NCBI RefSeq assembly: GCF_000230675.1
Contig: NZ_AGIK01000001.1
Span: 1,116,001 to 1,180,000 of the forward strand
Reading direction: 5' to 3'
Origin: Synechococcus sp. WH 8016
GTDB taxonomy: Bacteria > Cyanobacteriota > Cyanobacteriia > PCC-6307 > Cyanobiaceae
DNA: 64,000 nt
Shown here: piece after piece, positions 52,737 to 61,817 of the stretch
Layout: each line of letters begins with the position of its first letter
Numbering within the stretch: the stretch's first letter is position 1
Notes under the pieces: generated by a model
What the model saw: the letters and a program-made list of their open reading frames with translations, nothing else
Told to the model about the DNA's origin: nothing
Database searches by the model: none
Made by a program: the position numbers and the translations under genes

Positions 52737-53124
52737 CAGCTTGATCAGCACTAACCTCTGCAACCTTGAGCTCCTCGTTGTTCATTGGCAGAAGCCAGAT
52801 GGAACGGGAGTCTTGACGCAATTCAATCCGAAACTCTTGGCCGGGTTCTAGGCCAAGGCGACGGGTGTAGGCATGACCGATCAGCAGATTTCCATTGCCG
52901 TGAACCCGGGTCTTGAATTCGGCTTGGCGACCTCTCGTTCCACCCCCACCACCAGAACTGGAGGAGGGAAGCTTGTAGCCCTTCGCTTCCACTAGGGCTT
53001 TGTAAAAGCCCTTGCGTAGAACGCGACCACTGGGGCCGACATACCCGCATCCACGGGCAATTTCGTCTTCAGAGCGATTGCTGAGTGACCGGGCCCTGTT
53101 CAGCAATTCCTGGCCAGTGAGCAT
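52717..53124 (-). CDS. AbrB-family transcriptional regulator (cyAbrB type)
   Basis: The 135-residue product starts MLTGQELLNRARSLSNRSED, contains the cyanobacterial-type element GYVGPSGRVLRKGFYKALVE and a C-terminal AbrB-like DNA-binding swapped hairpin (RVHGNGNLLIGHAYTRRLGL, EPGQEFRIELRQDSRSIWLL). CyAbrB proteins regulate nitrogen and carbon genes in cyanobacteria and are highly expressed. It lies immediately downstream of the ctaCDE set but on the same strand with a 97-base gap, so it may be read separately. Confidence 0.9.
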   Translation of the reverse strand: MLTGQELLNRARSLSNRSEDEIARGCGYVGPSGRVLRKGFYKALVEAKGYKLPSSSSGGGGGTRGRQAEFKTRVHGNGNLLIGHAYTRRLGLEPGQEFRIELRQDSRSIWLLPMNNEELKVAEVSADQAAKKDPG

Positions 53125-53220
53125 CTAACTCAAGAAATTTGATTTAATTCTGACCATAACGCTCATACCAAGCAACAAAAGTATCGAAATAACATGAGAG
53201 GCAAGAGCGACCAAGCTGGC

Positions 53221-53823
53221 TCAGATGAGATAGAGAATCACAAATAAGACCACCCAGATGCCGTCAACGAAGTGCCAATAGAGCTCTGCGGCTTCCAAGG
53301 GGAAGTGATTATCAGCGCTGACGCGTCCCTCAGGAGTCCGACATTGCCACCACACGATCAAAATCATCAGTGCGCCCAGGGTCACATGCAACCCATGGAA
53401 GCCAGTGAGAGCGTAGAAAGTGCTGGCATACAGGTTGTCAGTCAAGCCAAATGGCAAGGTGAAATACTCCACCATCTGACTCACCAAAAAGGCCAAGCCC
53501 AGAGCTGCCGTCAGCAGTAACCAGCTTCTGCAACGTTGCATCTCACTTCGGCGCAGATTGACACCAGCTCGATGGAAGGTGGCGCTACTGACAAGCAGGA
53601 GAATGGTGTTCAGGGTTGGAAGCGGAAGTTCCAACTCATAGACAGCACCAGGCAGGAGAGGATTAACAGCCTTAAACGTGAGATAGGCAGCGAAAAAGCC
53701 TGCAAATGTCATCGCGTCAGCCACCAAGAAGGTGGCTAGGCCAAACATGCGGTGGTCGGGATGGCTTTCTTCGTGATGCTCCTGAATCTCAACAACTTGG
53801 TCTTGGGGGGAAAGGGAAGTCAT
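53221..53823 (-). CDS. ctaE: Cytochrome c oxidase subunit III
   Basis: From ATG 53823 (MTSLSPQDQVVEIQEHHEES), which overlaps the ctaD stop by four bases, the product is 200 residues; five upstream codons are also open. It has five hydrophobic segments: MFGLATFLVADAMTFAGFFA, and later FYALTGFHGLHVTLGALMIL, YWHFVDGIWVVLFVILYLI. This is the short, five-helix form with a charged N-terminus. It belongs to the aa3-type terminal oxidase and is transcribed after ctaC and ctaD. Confidence 0.95.
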   Translation of the reverse strand: MTSLSPQDQVVEIQEHHEESHPDHRMFGLATFLVADAMTFAGFFAAYLTFKAVNPLLPGAVYELELPLPTLNTILLLVSSATFHRAGVNLRRSEMQRCRSWLLLTAALGLAFLVSQMVEYFTLPFGLTDNLYASTFYALTGFHGLHVTLGALMILIVWWQCRTPEGRVSADNHFPLEAAELYWHFVDGIWVVLFVILYLI

Positions 53824-55484
53824 CGGCCGCTGCTCCATAAATCACTGCCACTGGCGTCTTTCAAGTCGATCTTGTCCGCTGGGATTCCATATCCATAGGG
53901 GTGAGTGACCAAAGGAGGCTCACCTTTCCAGTTCTCTATAGGAGGCGGAGAGCTGGTCAACCATTCAGGGGTCAAGGCCCGCCAAGGGTTGTCTCCAGCA
54001 ATTTGACCTGATCGTGCACTCACGAACACGTTCCAGAGGAAGGGCAAGGTGCTGAGGGCCATCAGCAGGGCGCCAACACTGCTGATCTGATTCACAAACG
54101 CAAATTGGGGGTCGTATTCAGCAACACGCCTGGGCATGCCGTTGAGGCCCAGCCAATGCTGGGGAGCAAAGCAAAGATTGAATCCAATAAACGTCAACAA
54201 GAAATGAAAACGTCCGAGGTTTTCATCCAGCATCCTCCCCGTGACTTTTGGAAACCAGTGATACACAGACGCGAAGATCACAAAAACCGAACCCCCATAC
54301 ACGATGTAGTGGAAGTGAGCGACCACGAAATAGGTGTCATGAACATGAACGTCAAAAGGCACTTGCGCAAGCGCTACACCAGTAATCCCGCCTAACACAA
54401 AGTTGATAATAAAACCGCAAGAGAAAAGAACAGCGCTATTAAGACTGATTTTTCCTCCCCACAAAGTGGCTAACCAGTTAAAGAATTTAATTCCAGTGGG
54501 AACGGCAATAAAGGCCGTGGCAATGGTGAAAAACAGGCGCATCCATGGAGGCGTGCCGCTGGTAAACATGTGATGGGCCCAAACAACAAGCCCAAGAACC
54601 ACGATTGCCATAATCGAATACACCATCGTTGTGTACCCAAAAAGAGGCTTCCGGCAATGAATCGGAAGGATTTCACTCACCAAACCAAAGGCAGGCAACA
54701 CCATGATGTAGACGGCTGGATGCGAGTAAAACCAGAAGAGGTGTTGATAAACAACCACGTTTCCACCCATGCCTGGATTAAAGAATCCCGTATGAGCAAC
54801 GATATCGAAGCTCAGAAGAATCAAGGTACCTGCGAGAACGGGCGTGGATAAAACAACGAGAATGCTCGTTCCAAGCATGGCCCAGCAGTACATCGGCAAT
54901 TGCATCAGCTTTAATCCAGGCCGACGCAATTTCAGAATGGTGGCAATGAAATTAATTCCGCCAAAGATGGAACTTCCCCCAAGCAATAGAACGCTCAGGA
55001 TCCAAATAATCTGGCCACTCGCAGGAGTCGTCAGACTAAGGGGTGGATAGGCTGTCCAGCCTGACTGTGCTGCACCGGTAATAAAATAACTGGTGATCAG
55101 AAGTAGACCAGCAGGGGGAATCAACCAAAAAGCAACAGCATTCAGCCTTGGGAAAGCCATGTCCCTGGCCCCCACATAGAACGGAATCAGATAATTGCCA
55201 AACGCACCATTCACCACCGGGACGATCCAGAGAAAGATCATCACAGTGCCGTGCAGGGTAAGGACCTGGTTGTAAACATCCCGGGGCATAAAATCGGCTA
55301 CCGGGCTTGTCAGCTCTGTGCGAATAGCGCCAGCCAGGGCACCACCAATCAGGTAAAAAGCAAAGCCACACACCAAATATTGAAGCCCGATCACTTTGTG
55401 ATCGACGCTAAAACTGAGGTAGCGAAGCCACCCAGTTGGTTGCAAGGAGGGGGGTTTGCTTTGCTGGGGAAGAGTAAGTGTCAT
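53820..55484 (-). CDS. ctaD: Cytochrome c oxidase subunit I (A2-type)
   Basis: The 554-residue product carries heme and CuB ligands: VLTLHGTVMIFLWIVPVVNG (low-spin heme His), FWFYSHPAVYIMVLPAFGLV (CuB His and cross-linked Tyr), WAHHMFTSGTP (two CuB His) and VHDTYFVVAHFHYIVYGGSV (heme His pair). It carries YSHPAVY rather than HPEVY, so the D-channel glutamate is absent and it is of the A2 type, as in other cyanobacteria. It overlaps ctaC by four bases. It is the catalytic core of the respiratory oxidase. Confidence 0.97.
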   Translation of the reverse strand: MTLTLPQQSKPPSLQPTGWLRYLSFSVDHKVIGLQYLVCGFAFYLIGGALAGAIRTELTSPVADFMPRDVYNQVLTLHGTVMIFLWIVPVVNGAFGNYLIPFYVGARDMAFPRLNAVAFWLIPPAGLLLITSYFITGAAQSGWTAYPPLSLTTPASGQIIWILSVLLLGGSSIFGGINFIATILKLRRPGLKLMQLPMYCWAMLGTSILVVLSTPVLAGTLILLSFDIVAHTGFFNPGMGGNVVVYQHLFWFYSHPAVYIMVLPAFGLVSEILPIHCRKPLFGYTTMVYSIMAIVVLGLVVWAHHMFTSGTPPWMRLFFTIATAFIAVPTGIKFFNWLATLWGGKISLNSAVLFSCGFIINFVLGGITGVALAQVPFDVHVHDTYFVVAHFHYIVYGGSVFVIFASVYHWFPKVTGRMLDENLGRFHFLLTFIGFNLCFAPQHWLGLNGMPRRVAEYDPQFAFVNQISSVGALLMALSTLPFLWNVFVSARSGQIAGDNPWRALTPEWLTSSPPPIENWKGEPPLVTHPYGYGIPADKIDLKDASGSDLWSSGR

Positions 55485-56305
55485 GCCTCAGATACAGGGA
55501 GCTTGCGATTGGCTTGGAACCAGGCGTCGTAGTCGTCGGCCGACTCAACCACCACTGTGGAGCGCATTCCACCGTGATAAGGGCCGCAAAGTTCTGCGCA
55601 AACCACTGGGTAACGCCCTGGACGGGTGGGAGTGAAATTGAGCAAGGTTGGCTGGCCTGGAATGATGTCCTGCTTGAGCCTGAATTCTGGAACCCAGAAT
55701 GCATGGATCACATCTTTAGCCTCCATTTTCAATGAAATAGGTCGTCCTGATGGAACATGCAATTCTCCAGAAATAATGTCGCCTTCGGGATAGTGGAAGA
55801 GGAAGGCAAATTGCATCGCCGTGACCTCAACAGGAAGAGGGGCTCCTGCCATTTCAGAACCCGCTTGCATCGCCCCTGCTGTGCCAATTCCTCCCCAAAC
55901 CCTTTCTTCTGCGACTTGAGAGTCACCGTGGCCCCCATGACCAAGGGGAACCATTCCCCCCATTCGTTCGTAGATGTCGTAGCTGAATAAACCCACGAAC
56001 AGGACAACGATGGCTGGGACAGCCGTCCAAAAAATCTCCAGCGGCAAATTGCCTTCCAGTGCAATCCCGTCACCAATCTGTCCAGCTTTGCGGCGGAAAC
56101 GAACAAGGCTGAATACCACCAGCCCAACGATTCCTACAAACAAAATCGTACCGATGCTGAACAGAACACGAAACAGTTCGTCGTAAATGGGTGCATTGAC
56201 GCTGGCATCAACAGGAAGAAGGTTGATGTTTTGGCCAATCCACAATCCACCCAGCACAAGGATCATTCCCAGCACAAGAGTGAGAATCGCCGAGGGGATA
56301 GGCAC
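55481..56305 (-). CDS. ctaC: Cytochrome c oxidase subunit II
   Basis: Subunit II receives electrons from cytochrome c6/plastocyanin at the binuclear CuA centre. The 274-residue product has a signal/first helix (PSAILTLVLGMILVLGGLWI), a second helix (FSIGTILFVGIVGLVVFSLV) and the CuA ligands Cys236, Glu238, Cys240, His244 and Met247 in CAELCGPYHGGM. The insert around residues 120-140 is Gly- and His-rich (PLGHGGHGDS). GTG 56305 starts it. It is the first gene of ctaCDE and is divergent from ctaA. Confidence 0.97.
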   Translation of the reverse strand: MPIPSAILTLVLGMILVLGGLWIGQNINLLPVDASVNAPIYDELFRVLFSIGTILFVGIVGLVVFSLVRFRRKAGQIGDGIALEGNLPLEIFWTAVPAIVVLFVGLFSYDIYERMGGMVPLGHGGHGDSQVAEERVWGGIGTAGAMQAGSEMAGAPLPVEVTAMQFAFLFHYPEGDIISGELHVPSGRPISLKMEAKDVIHAFWVPEFRLKQDIIPGQPTLLNFTPTRPGRYPVVCAELCGPYHGGMRSTVVVESADDYDAWFQANRKLPVSEA

Positions 56306-56534
56306 GAAACTCCTGGTACATGTCTCTTAAGACTATGGAGATCCCGAGCCTTCTTCATGCCGTGATTGTTAAAGCAGCCTGTAGTTCCTGCTAACAGAGC
56401 TGTTTCAGGGCGTTGTTGTCAGCAAAGGGAGATGTTGGCGCCCATAAAAATGTCGGAGACCTGTAAATAGCGTGCCGCTTCAGATCAGATCGCTAGTTTC
56501 CAAAAATAAACCGCGTGATTAGGAGGGACAGTCG
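56306..56534. promoter_or_regulatory. Divergent promoter region between ctaCDE and ctaA-ctaB
   Basis: The 229-base gap separates the oxidase structural genes from the heme A genes. It must contain both promoters. I see no clear box that would identify a regulator. Confidence 0.55.
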
Positions 56535-57467
56535 TTGACTTCATCGGCAACAGTTCCGATTCGTTTGCGCCTGGCGCAACTCGCTGCTCACCTGGTCGTA
56601 GCTCTGATTGCCCTGGTGGTGATTGGAGGAGCAACCCGTGTCATGGAGGCCGGGCTGGCCTGTCCTGATTGGCCTCTCTGTTACGGGAGCCTTCTGCCTG
56701 GACGCCAGATGAACCTCAAGGTGTTCTTGGAGTGGTTCCACCGCCTAGATGCCTTTGTTGTAGGCGTCGCCCTGCTCGTCCAGCTCGGTGCCGCCTGGTT
56801 CTGGAGGAAGGAATTGCCGCGTTGGTTCCTGCCTCTGTCCTTCCTTTTGGTCCTGTTAGTGGTTCTTCAGGGAGGCCTCGGGGCCCTAACCGTGCTTCAA
56901 CTGCTTCCCTCAGCGGTGGTGACAGCCCATCTCGTTCTGGCGTTGACCCTGGTCATAGTGATGAGCGGACTCACCCAAAGGCTGCTGCACACCGGATCCA
57001 AAGATGCTGCCGCCCCTCGTTGGTGGCCCTTTCTTGGCGGAATCAGCCTGGCAGCCGTTTCAGGCCAATGCCTGCTCGGAGGGCGGATGGCCAGCTCATG
57101 GGCGGCCCAACGTTGCTTGCAGGAAGGTCAGTCCTGCCAATGGCTTCATTGGCATCGCAGTGCCGCAACCCCAGCAGCGATTTGCGTCCTGCTGTTCGTT
57201 GCAACAGCTCTGATCGCCGGCGGCTGGGCTCGTCAGCAATGGCCCCTCCTGATCACAGCCACTCTGCTGGTCTCAACCCAAATCGGTTTGGGAGTTCTCA
57301 CCTTGCGGCTTGGTCTGAGCCAACCAGCGGTGACGGTGGGTCATCAACTCGTTGCCTGTCTGCTCGTGGCCGTCCTCGCAGCTCTCACATGGAGACGCCC
57401 GTCAGCACCCGACTCCCCTCTCACGATCGCTCGCGATTCTTCAACCCTGGAGCCCTGTCATGGCTAG
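56535..57467 (+). CDS. ctaA: Heme A synthase (CtaA/COX15)
   Basis: CtaA oxidises heme O to heme A for the oxidase. The 310-residue product has eight hydrophobic segments in two four-helix repeats: [40 protein letters not shown] (the conserved Cys pair loop), [20 protein letters not shown] (heme His), and in the second half [23 protein letters not shown] 56535 starts it. It overlaps ctaB by eight bases. Confidence 0.94.
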   Translation: MTSSATVPIRLRLAQLAAHLVVALIALVVIGGATRVMEAGLACPDWPLCYGSLLPGRQMNLKVFLEWFHRLDAFVVGVALLVQLGAAWFWRKELPRWFLPLSFLLVLLVVLQGGLGALTVLQLLPSAVVTAHLVLALTLVIVMSGLTQRLLHTGSKDAAAPRWWPFLGGISLAAVSGQCLLGGRMASSWAAQRCLQEGQSCQWLHWHRSAATPAAICVLLFVATALIAGGWARQQWPLLITATLLVSTQIGLGVLTLRLGLSQPAVTVGHQLVACLLVAVLAALTWRRPSAPDSPLTIARDSSTLEPCHG

Positions 57468-58470
57468 TTCAGCTTCCGTTGCTCCAATGCCCCCATCCCT
57501 CACCAGGGATGAGGTGGTGCCATCTCGCAAGAGAATCAAACTTCCCCCCTGGCTTGAGGTTGCCAAACCGAGGCTGATCCCACTCCTGCTCGCCACCACC
57601 TTGGGAGGAATGGCTCTCACCGAAGGCTGGCCCCTCTCATCACCACGGCTGGCCTGCACCCTTGGTGGTGGTGCATTGGCCGCTGCCGCCGCTGGCGTTC
57701 TCAACTGTTTGTGGGAGCAGGAGCTGGATGGACGCATGCTGCGCACGAGCGGCCGAGCCCTTCCCTCTGGGCGGTTGTCTCCATCCGCGGCGTTTGTTGG
57801 TGCGGTGTCCTGCACGCTTGCTGCAGCGGCGCTTCTCGTCAGTGGCGTGAACTGTCTTGCAGCTGGACTGTCTCTCCTAGGACTCTGCAGCTATGTCTTG
57901 CTTTACACCGCGCTTCTGAAGCCCCGCACCACACAAAACATTGTGGTTGGCGGTGTTGCTGGTGCCATCCCACCCCTGGTCGGAGCGGCTGCAGCAACAG
58001 GCCACATAGGCCTGAGCGGATGGTGGCTATTCGCGCTTGTGATGGTGTGGACTCCAGCCCATTTCTGGGCACTTGCCCTGCTTTTGCATGACGACTATCG
58101 AGCCGTCGGCATTCCCATGCTCCCTGTCGTCAAGGGGCCATTGGTCACCACGAGGGCGATTCGACGCTATGGATGGGCCACCATCTTGCTCAGCTTTTTG
58201 GGCATTTGGGCCCTACCGGAAGGTGGTGCCTTGTATGGGCTCTTGATCCTTCCCTTCAACGGTCGCCTTCTGCAGATGGTGGAGCGCCTGGCTGCGGAAC
58301 CCAACAACAGAGATCGCGCCAAGGGATTGTTTCGTTGGTCAATCCTTTATCTGTTCGGAATCTGTTTGTTGCTTGTCATGAGCCGAATGTCTGGTTCCGC
58401 TCAGTTTGATCTGCAAGTCAGGACCGTCGTTGACATCCTCGCGGGCGGATTTCTTCCTGTCGCTTCCTAG
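57460..58470 (+). CDS. ctaB: Protoheme IX farnesyltransferase (heme O synthase)
   Basis: CtaB adds a farnesyl tail to heme b. From ATG 57460 ([20 protein letters not shown]) the product is 336 residues; 36 upstream open codons overlap ctaA. It has the UbiA-family first motif around residue 90 ([21 protein letters not shown]-x-x-x-x-x-x-D-x-x-M-x-R-T) and the second motif [20 protein letters not shown]. Nine hydrophobic segments follow. It works with CtaA. Confidence 0.96.
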   Translation: MASSASVAPMPPSLTRDEVVPSRKRIKLPPWLEVAKPRLIPLLLATTLGGMALTEGWPLSSPRLACTLGGGALAAAAAGVLNCLWEQELDGRMLRTSGRALPSGRLSPSAAFVGAVSCTLAAAALLVSGVNCLAAGLSLLGLCSYVLLYTALLKPRTTQNIVVGGVAGAIPPLVGAAAATGHIGLSGWWLFALVMVWTPAHFWALALLLHDDYRAVGIPMLPVVKGPLVTTRAIRRYGWATILLSFLGIWALPEGGALYGLLILPFNGRLLQMVERLAAEPNNRDRAKGLFRWSILYLFGICLLLVMSRMSGSAQFDLQVRTVVDILAGGFLPVAS

Positions 58471-58499
58471 ATTCTTAACTCTCGCTTTTGGACGGTTCC

Positions 58500-59513
58500 A
58501 TGTCCCTGATCGTGCTCGATCACCTGGAAAAGTCTTACGGGACGATTCCAGCGCTCAGGGACTTGAGCTTGCAAGTCCCTGAAGGATGTCTGTATGGGCT
58601 GCTCGGACCCAATGGTGCTGGCAAAACCACAACCCTGAGAATTCTTGCCACTCTTCTGGCTCCAGATCTTGGCGATGTCCGCATTGCTGGCCTCGATGGC
58701 TTGAAAGACCAACGCGAGATTCGACGGCTGATTGGATATGTCGCTCAAGAGGTGGCGATTGACAAAATCCTCACGGGGCGGGAGCTGCTTGCCCTTCAAG
58801 GCGACCTCTACCACTTACGACCCAAACAGAGGAACCAACGAATCGACGAACTGATCGAGATGTTGGGTATGGATCCCTGGATCGACCGGCGATGCGGCAC
58901 CTATTCAGGGGGCATGCGTCGTCGCCTTGATCTTGCGGCAGGTCTCTTGCATCGCCCCCAACTGCTCATTCTCGATGAACCCACGGTCGGACTTGACATC
59001 GAAAGTCGAGCCGTGATCTGGAACGTGCTCCGGGACCTAAGAGATCAGGGAACAACGGTCTTGCTGAGCACCCATTACCTCGAAGAAGTGGAAGCACTCG
59101 CCGATCGAATGGCCATCATTGATGCCGGAACGGTGATCGCTGAAGGCACACCAAACGATCTCAAGAAACGTCTGGGAGGAGATCGCGTCACCTTGCGGGT
59201 GCGTGAGTTCAGCAACGAGCAGGAAGCAGAGACGATTCGTGACCTCCTCGAACCCCTTGATGGCATTCAGAACATTGTGATTAATCGCTCGCAGGGCCAC
59301 TCCCTCAACCTTGTGGTGGATGGGGAACAGGTTCTTCCTCGCCTTCGCCTTTGTTTGGAAGAAGCAGGGCTTCCCGTCTTTGCCCTTGCCCAAAGCAGAC
59401 CCAGTCTTGACGACGTTTACCTTCAGGCCACAGGACGCACCCTGATGGACGCCGAGCTGGCCATTGCTGGGCAGCGTGATCCCAAGCAAGAACGCAAGCA
59501 AGCCATGCGCTAA
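58500..59513 (+). CDS. ABC-2 exporter ATP-binding protein
   Basis: From ATG 58500 (MSLIVLDHLEKSYGTIPALR) the product is 337 residues. It has GLLGPNGAGKTTTLRILATL (Walker A), signature YSGGMRRRLDLAAGLLHRPQ, Walker B ILDEPTVGLD and STHYLEEVEALADRMAIIDA. The C-terminal about 100 residues form the DrrA-type regulatory tail. It pairs with the permease downstream. Location after ctaB suggests no direct functional link. Substrate unknown. Confidence 0.92.
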   Translation: MSLIVLDHLEKSYGTIPALRDLSLQVPEGCLYGLLGPNGAGKTTTLRILATLLAPDLGDVRIAGLDGLKDQREIRRLIGYVAQEVAIDKILTGRELLALQGDLYHLRPKQRNQRIDELIEMLGMDPWIDRRCGTYSGGMRRRLDLAAGLLHRPQLLILDEPTVGLDIESRAVIWNVLRDLRDQGTTVLLSTHYLEEVEALADRMAIIDAGTVIAEGTPNDLKKRLGGDRVTLRVREFSNEQEAETIRDLLEPLDGIQNIVINRSQGHSLNLVVDGEQVLPRLRLCLEEAGLPVFALAQSRPSLDDVYLQATGRTLMDAELAIAGQRDPKQERKQAMR

Positions 59514-59552
59514 CCGCCTGCTTCCACCTCCAGATTTCCATCAGTGCTCCCC

Positions 59553-60410
59553 ATGACCACTCCCCATCTGCAGATTGATGCCAATCAAGCGTCCTCCCGA
59601 GGAGCTTTGACAGAGCTGATCCAGGAAACGTCGGCTTTGACGCGTCGCCTGTTCGTGCAGCTCAAACGGCGTCCCTCCACGCTGATTGCCGGTGTTCTGC
59701 AGCCACTGATCTGGTTGATTTTATTTGGGGCTTTGTTCTCTAAGGCCCCCGAGGGGCTGCTACCCGGCGGCATGAGCTACGGGCGTTTTCTCGGGGCTGG
59801 AGTGATTGTTTTCACAGCGTTTAGCGGTGCACTCAATGCCGGACTTCCGGTCATGTTTGACCGCGAATTTGGATTTCTCAACCGACTTCTTGTGGCGCCA
59901 TTAAGAAGTCGAAGCTCCATTGTTTTCGCTTCGGTGATTTACATCACCACATTGAGCCTCGTGCAGAGTTTGGCGATCATGCTCACAGCGGCCTTACTCG
60001 GCTATGGATGGCCTGGAGCTGGTGGGCTCCTGCTTGTTCTGTTCACCCTGCTGCTGTTGGTTTTTGCCGTAACGGCCTTAAGTCTCGGTTTGGCTTTTGC
60101 CTTGCCTGGTCACATTGAGTTGATTGCGGTGATTTTTGTCGCCAATCTGCCGCTGCTATTTGCAAGCACCGCATTGGCACCTCTGAGCTTTATGCCTGTG
60201 TGGATGGGCTGGCTAGCGGCCCTAAATCCCCTTACCTTCGCGATAGAACCCATTCGAGCCGCCTATGCAGGCCCTCTCGATCTTTCGGTGGTTCTTTTGG
60301 ACGCACCCTATGGACCCGTCACTGGACAGACCTGCCTGTTGGTCCTGACCGTGCTCACCGTGGGGCTGTTTCTTCTCATCCGCCCACTGCTCAATCGCAA
60401 ACTCTCTTGA
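59553..60410 (+). CDS. ABC-2 exporter permease
   Basis: From ATG 59553 (MTTPHLQIDANQASSRGALT) the product is 285 residues; GTG 59544 is a second option. Six hydrophobic segments, with LIAGVLQPLIWLILFGALFS first and AGVIVFTAFSGALNAGLPVM next, fit the DrrB/ABC2 membrane family. It contains LASTALAPLSFMPVWMGWLA, the conserved ABC-2 permease segment. It lies 40 bases after the ATPase and forms one exporter. Confidence 0.9.
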   Translation: MTTPHLQIDANQASSRGALTELIQETSALTRRLFVQLKRRPSTLIAGVLQPLIWLILFGALFSKAPEGLLPGGMSYGRFLGAGVIVFTAFSGALNAGLPVMFDREFGFLNRLLVAPLRSRSSIVFASVIYITTLSLVQSLAIMLTAALLGYGWPGAGGLLLVLFTLLLLVFAVTALSLGLAFALPGHIELIAVIFVANLPLLFASTALAPLSFMPVWMGWLAALNPLTFAIEPIRAAYAGPLDLSVVLLDAPYGPVTGQTCLLVLTVLTVGLFLLIRPLLNRKLS

Positions 60411-60414
60411 TTCC

Positions 60415-60876
60415 GTGTCTGTTTCTTCGTTTCAGCCCCTGAACCCCCGCCAACTAGACCTGCAACGTCGCTTGCTGGTCGCCAATGAATTAAGAGAAGC
60501 CTCCCTTATCGCGCAATTGGAACTGCAGTGGGTGCACCGCTATGGGGTGACCTCTCTTCCCAAACGGTCGGATGAAGCCTCCCTGGAGGCTCTCCCCTCA
60601 GCTCAGAGTCCAGAGGTGGAAGTAGAGGAGGAGCCAAAGATCCAAGGCCTCTCTCTCGTGAGCGATCAAACGGTCGAAACAGAAACACCAGCTCTGCACG
60701 TCGCACCCCTTCCGAGTCCCTCGCAAGCTGACGAGGCTGAGGGGATGGAAGACCTGGCTGATCGTTCTTCCAATCCGCCCCTTGCCATTGCGCCTCCTCC
60801 GTTTGCCCGCGGTGCGCAGCGCTTTCGTCGCTGGATGGTGGCATCCTCAGCAGTCCAAGATCTGCAGGCATCCTGA
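60415..60876 (+). CDS. Hypothetical protein, 153 aa, acidic
   Basis: GTG 60415 starts MSVSSFQPLNPRQLDLQRRL, followed by LVANELREASLIAQLELQWV, which looks like a conserved helical domain; the next about 100 residues are acidic, Pro/Glu-rich and poorly ordered (EVEVEEEPKIQGLSL), ending in FRRWMVASSAVQDLQAS. It lies four bases after the ABC permease stop and five bases before nanE, so it is probably in an operon with them. No family recognised. Confidence 0.62.
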   Translation: MSVSSFQPLNPRQLDLQRRLLVANELREASLIAQLELQWVHRYGVTSLPKRSDEASLEALPSAQSPEVEVEEEPKIQGLSLVSDQTVETETPALHVAPLPSPSQADEAEGMEDLADRSSNPPLAIAPPPFARGAQRFRRWMVASSAVQDLQAS

Positions 60877-60881
60877 GGACG

Positions 60882-61583
60882 ATGTCCATCCCATCCCGCG
60901 CCCAACTGAAGGGTGGCCTGATCGTGTCCGTTCAGGCTCCGGAAGGATCACCCATGCGGCATCCCGATGTGATTGCGGCCATGGCTGAAGCCAGTCTTCG
61001 CAACGGAGCCACTGGGGTTCGCCTGGAGAGCCCAGAGCACATCGGAGCTGTACGCAACCGCTGTCCTAACGCTTTGATCATTGGCTTATGGAAGCGAACG
61101 CTCCCGCAGAGCTCCGTCTACATCACGCCTCGTTGGCAGGACATTCAAGCGGTCTGGGCAGCCGGTGCCGACGTCATCGCCCTTGATGCCACAGCGCGCC
61201 AAAGGCCAGAGCAGGAGGACCTCGCCGAGCTCATTCAACGATCGAAGAATGAATTAGGAGCTCCTCTCATGGCCGATGTGGACTCCATCGAAAACGGATT
61301 GATCGCAGCATCCCTGGGATGCAAATGGGTGGGCACCACTCTGTATGGATACACGGAGCAAACAGCACAACAAACTCCTCCGGGTTTCGGCTTGATCTCT
61401 CCTCTAAGGGATCAGCTTCCCGAGCAGGTGACGTTGATTTGCGAGGGGGGCATTAAGTCGCCTGATTCAGCGCTCAAATCGCTTGAACATGGAGCCGATC
61501 TTGTGGTCGTTGGCACGGCGATTACGGGCGTCGACCTTCAAGTGGCCGATTACTACAGGACCCTGAAAAGGCAGAATGAGTGA
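60882..61583 (+). CDS. nanE: N-acetylmannosamine-6-phosphate 2-epimerase (NanE)
   Basis: NanE interconverts ManNAc-6-P and GlcNAc-6-P. The 233-residue product is a TIM barrel with the family elements PSRAQLKGGLIVSVQAPEGS, NALIIGLWKRTLP (catalytic Lys region), VIALDATARQRPEQEDLAEL and MADVDSIENGLIAASLGCKW, then VVVGTAITGVDLQVADYY. No other sialic-acid catabolic gene is near. ATG 60882 follows the acidic protein gene by five bases. Confidence 0.9.
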   Translation: MSIPSRAQLKGGLIVSVQAPEGSPMRHPDVIAAMAEASLRNGATGVRLESPEHIGAVRNRCPNALIIGLWKRTLPQSSVYITPRWQDIQAVWAAGADVIALDATARQRPEQEDLAELIQRSKNELGAPLMADVDSIENGLIAASLGCKWVGTTLYGYTEQTAQQTPPGFGLISPLRDQLPEQVTLICEGGIKSPDSALKSLEHGADLVVVGTAITGVDLQVADYYRTLKRQNE

Positions 61584-61601
61584 GTCTCACAAGACTCAGG
61601 C

Positions 61602-61784
61602 ATGTTGCTGAAAGTTGCTTTTCCTGTCGTCCTCAGCGGAGCCTTCTTCGGTCTGCCCATCGCAGGGTTGCCGATGACAGAACTACAAGCTCTCAATCGA
61701 GAGCTGGGGAGACTGTGCAGCCATCCACCCCGGGAAGCCTTATCCGTGTGTCGCATCCACGCAAGGTTAGTGGGATCCCTCTAA
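61602..61784 (+). CDS. Small exported hypothetical protein, 60 aa
   Basis: The ATG at 61602 gives MLLKVAFPVVLSGAFFGLPI, a signal-like hydrophobic stretch, then PMTELQALNRELGRLCSHPP with two cysteines (LCSHPP, SVCRIHA) that could pair. The stop codon lies in the loop of the hairpin at 61768-61797. Probably a small periplasmic protein. Unrecognised. Confidence 0.5.
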   Translation: MLLKVAFPVVLSGAFFGLPIAGLPMTELQALNRELGRLCSHPPREALSVCRIHARLVGSL

Positions 61785-61797
61785 GGGGATCCCACTA
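61768..61797. terminator. Hairpin between convergent genes
   Basis: TAGTGGGATCCC (61768-61779) and GGGATCCCACTA (61786-61797) are a perfect 12-bp inverted repeat; a second, weaker repeat follows at about 61801-61817 (GGATTCCAC/GTGGGAATT). It separates the 60-aa gene and groEL and probably ends both transcripts, though T-tracts are short. The first stem contains the stop of the 60-aa gene in its loop. Confidence 0.7.
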
Positions 61798-61817
61798 AAG
61801 GGATTCCACGGTGGGAA

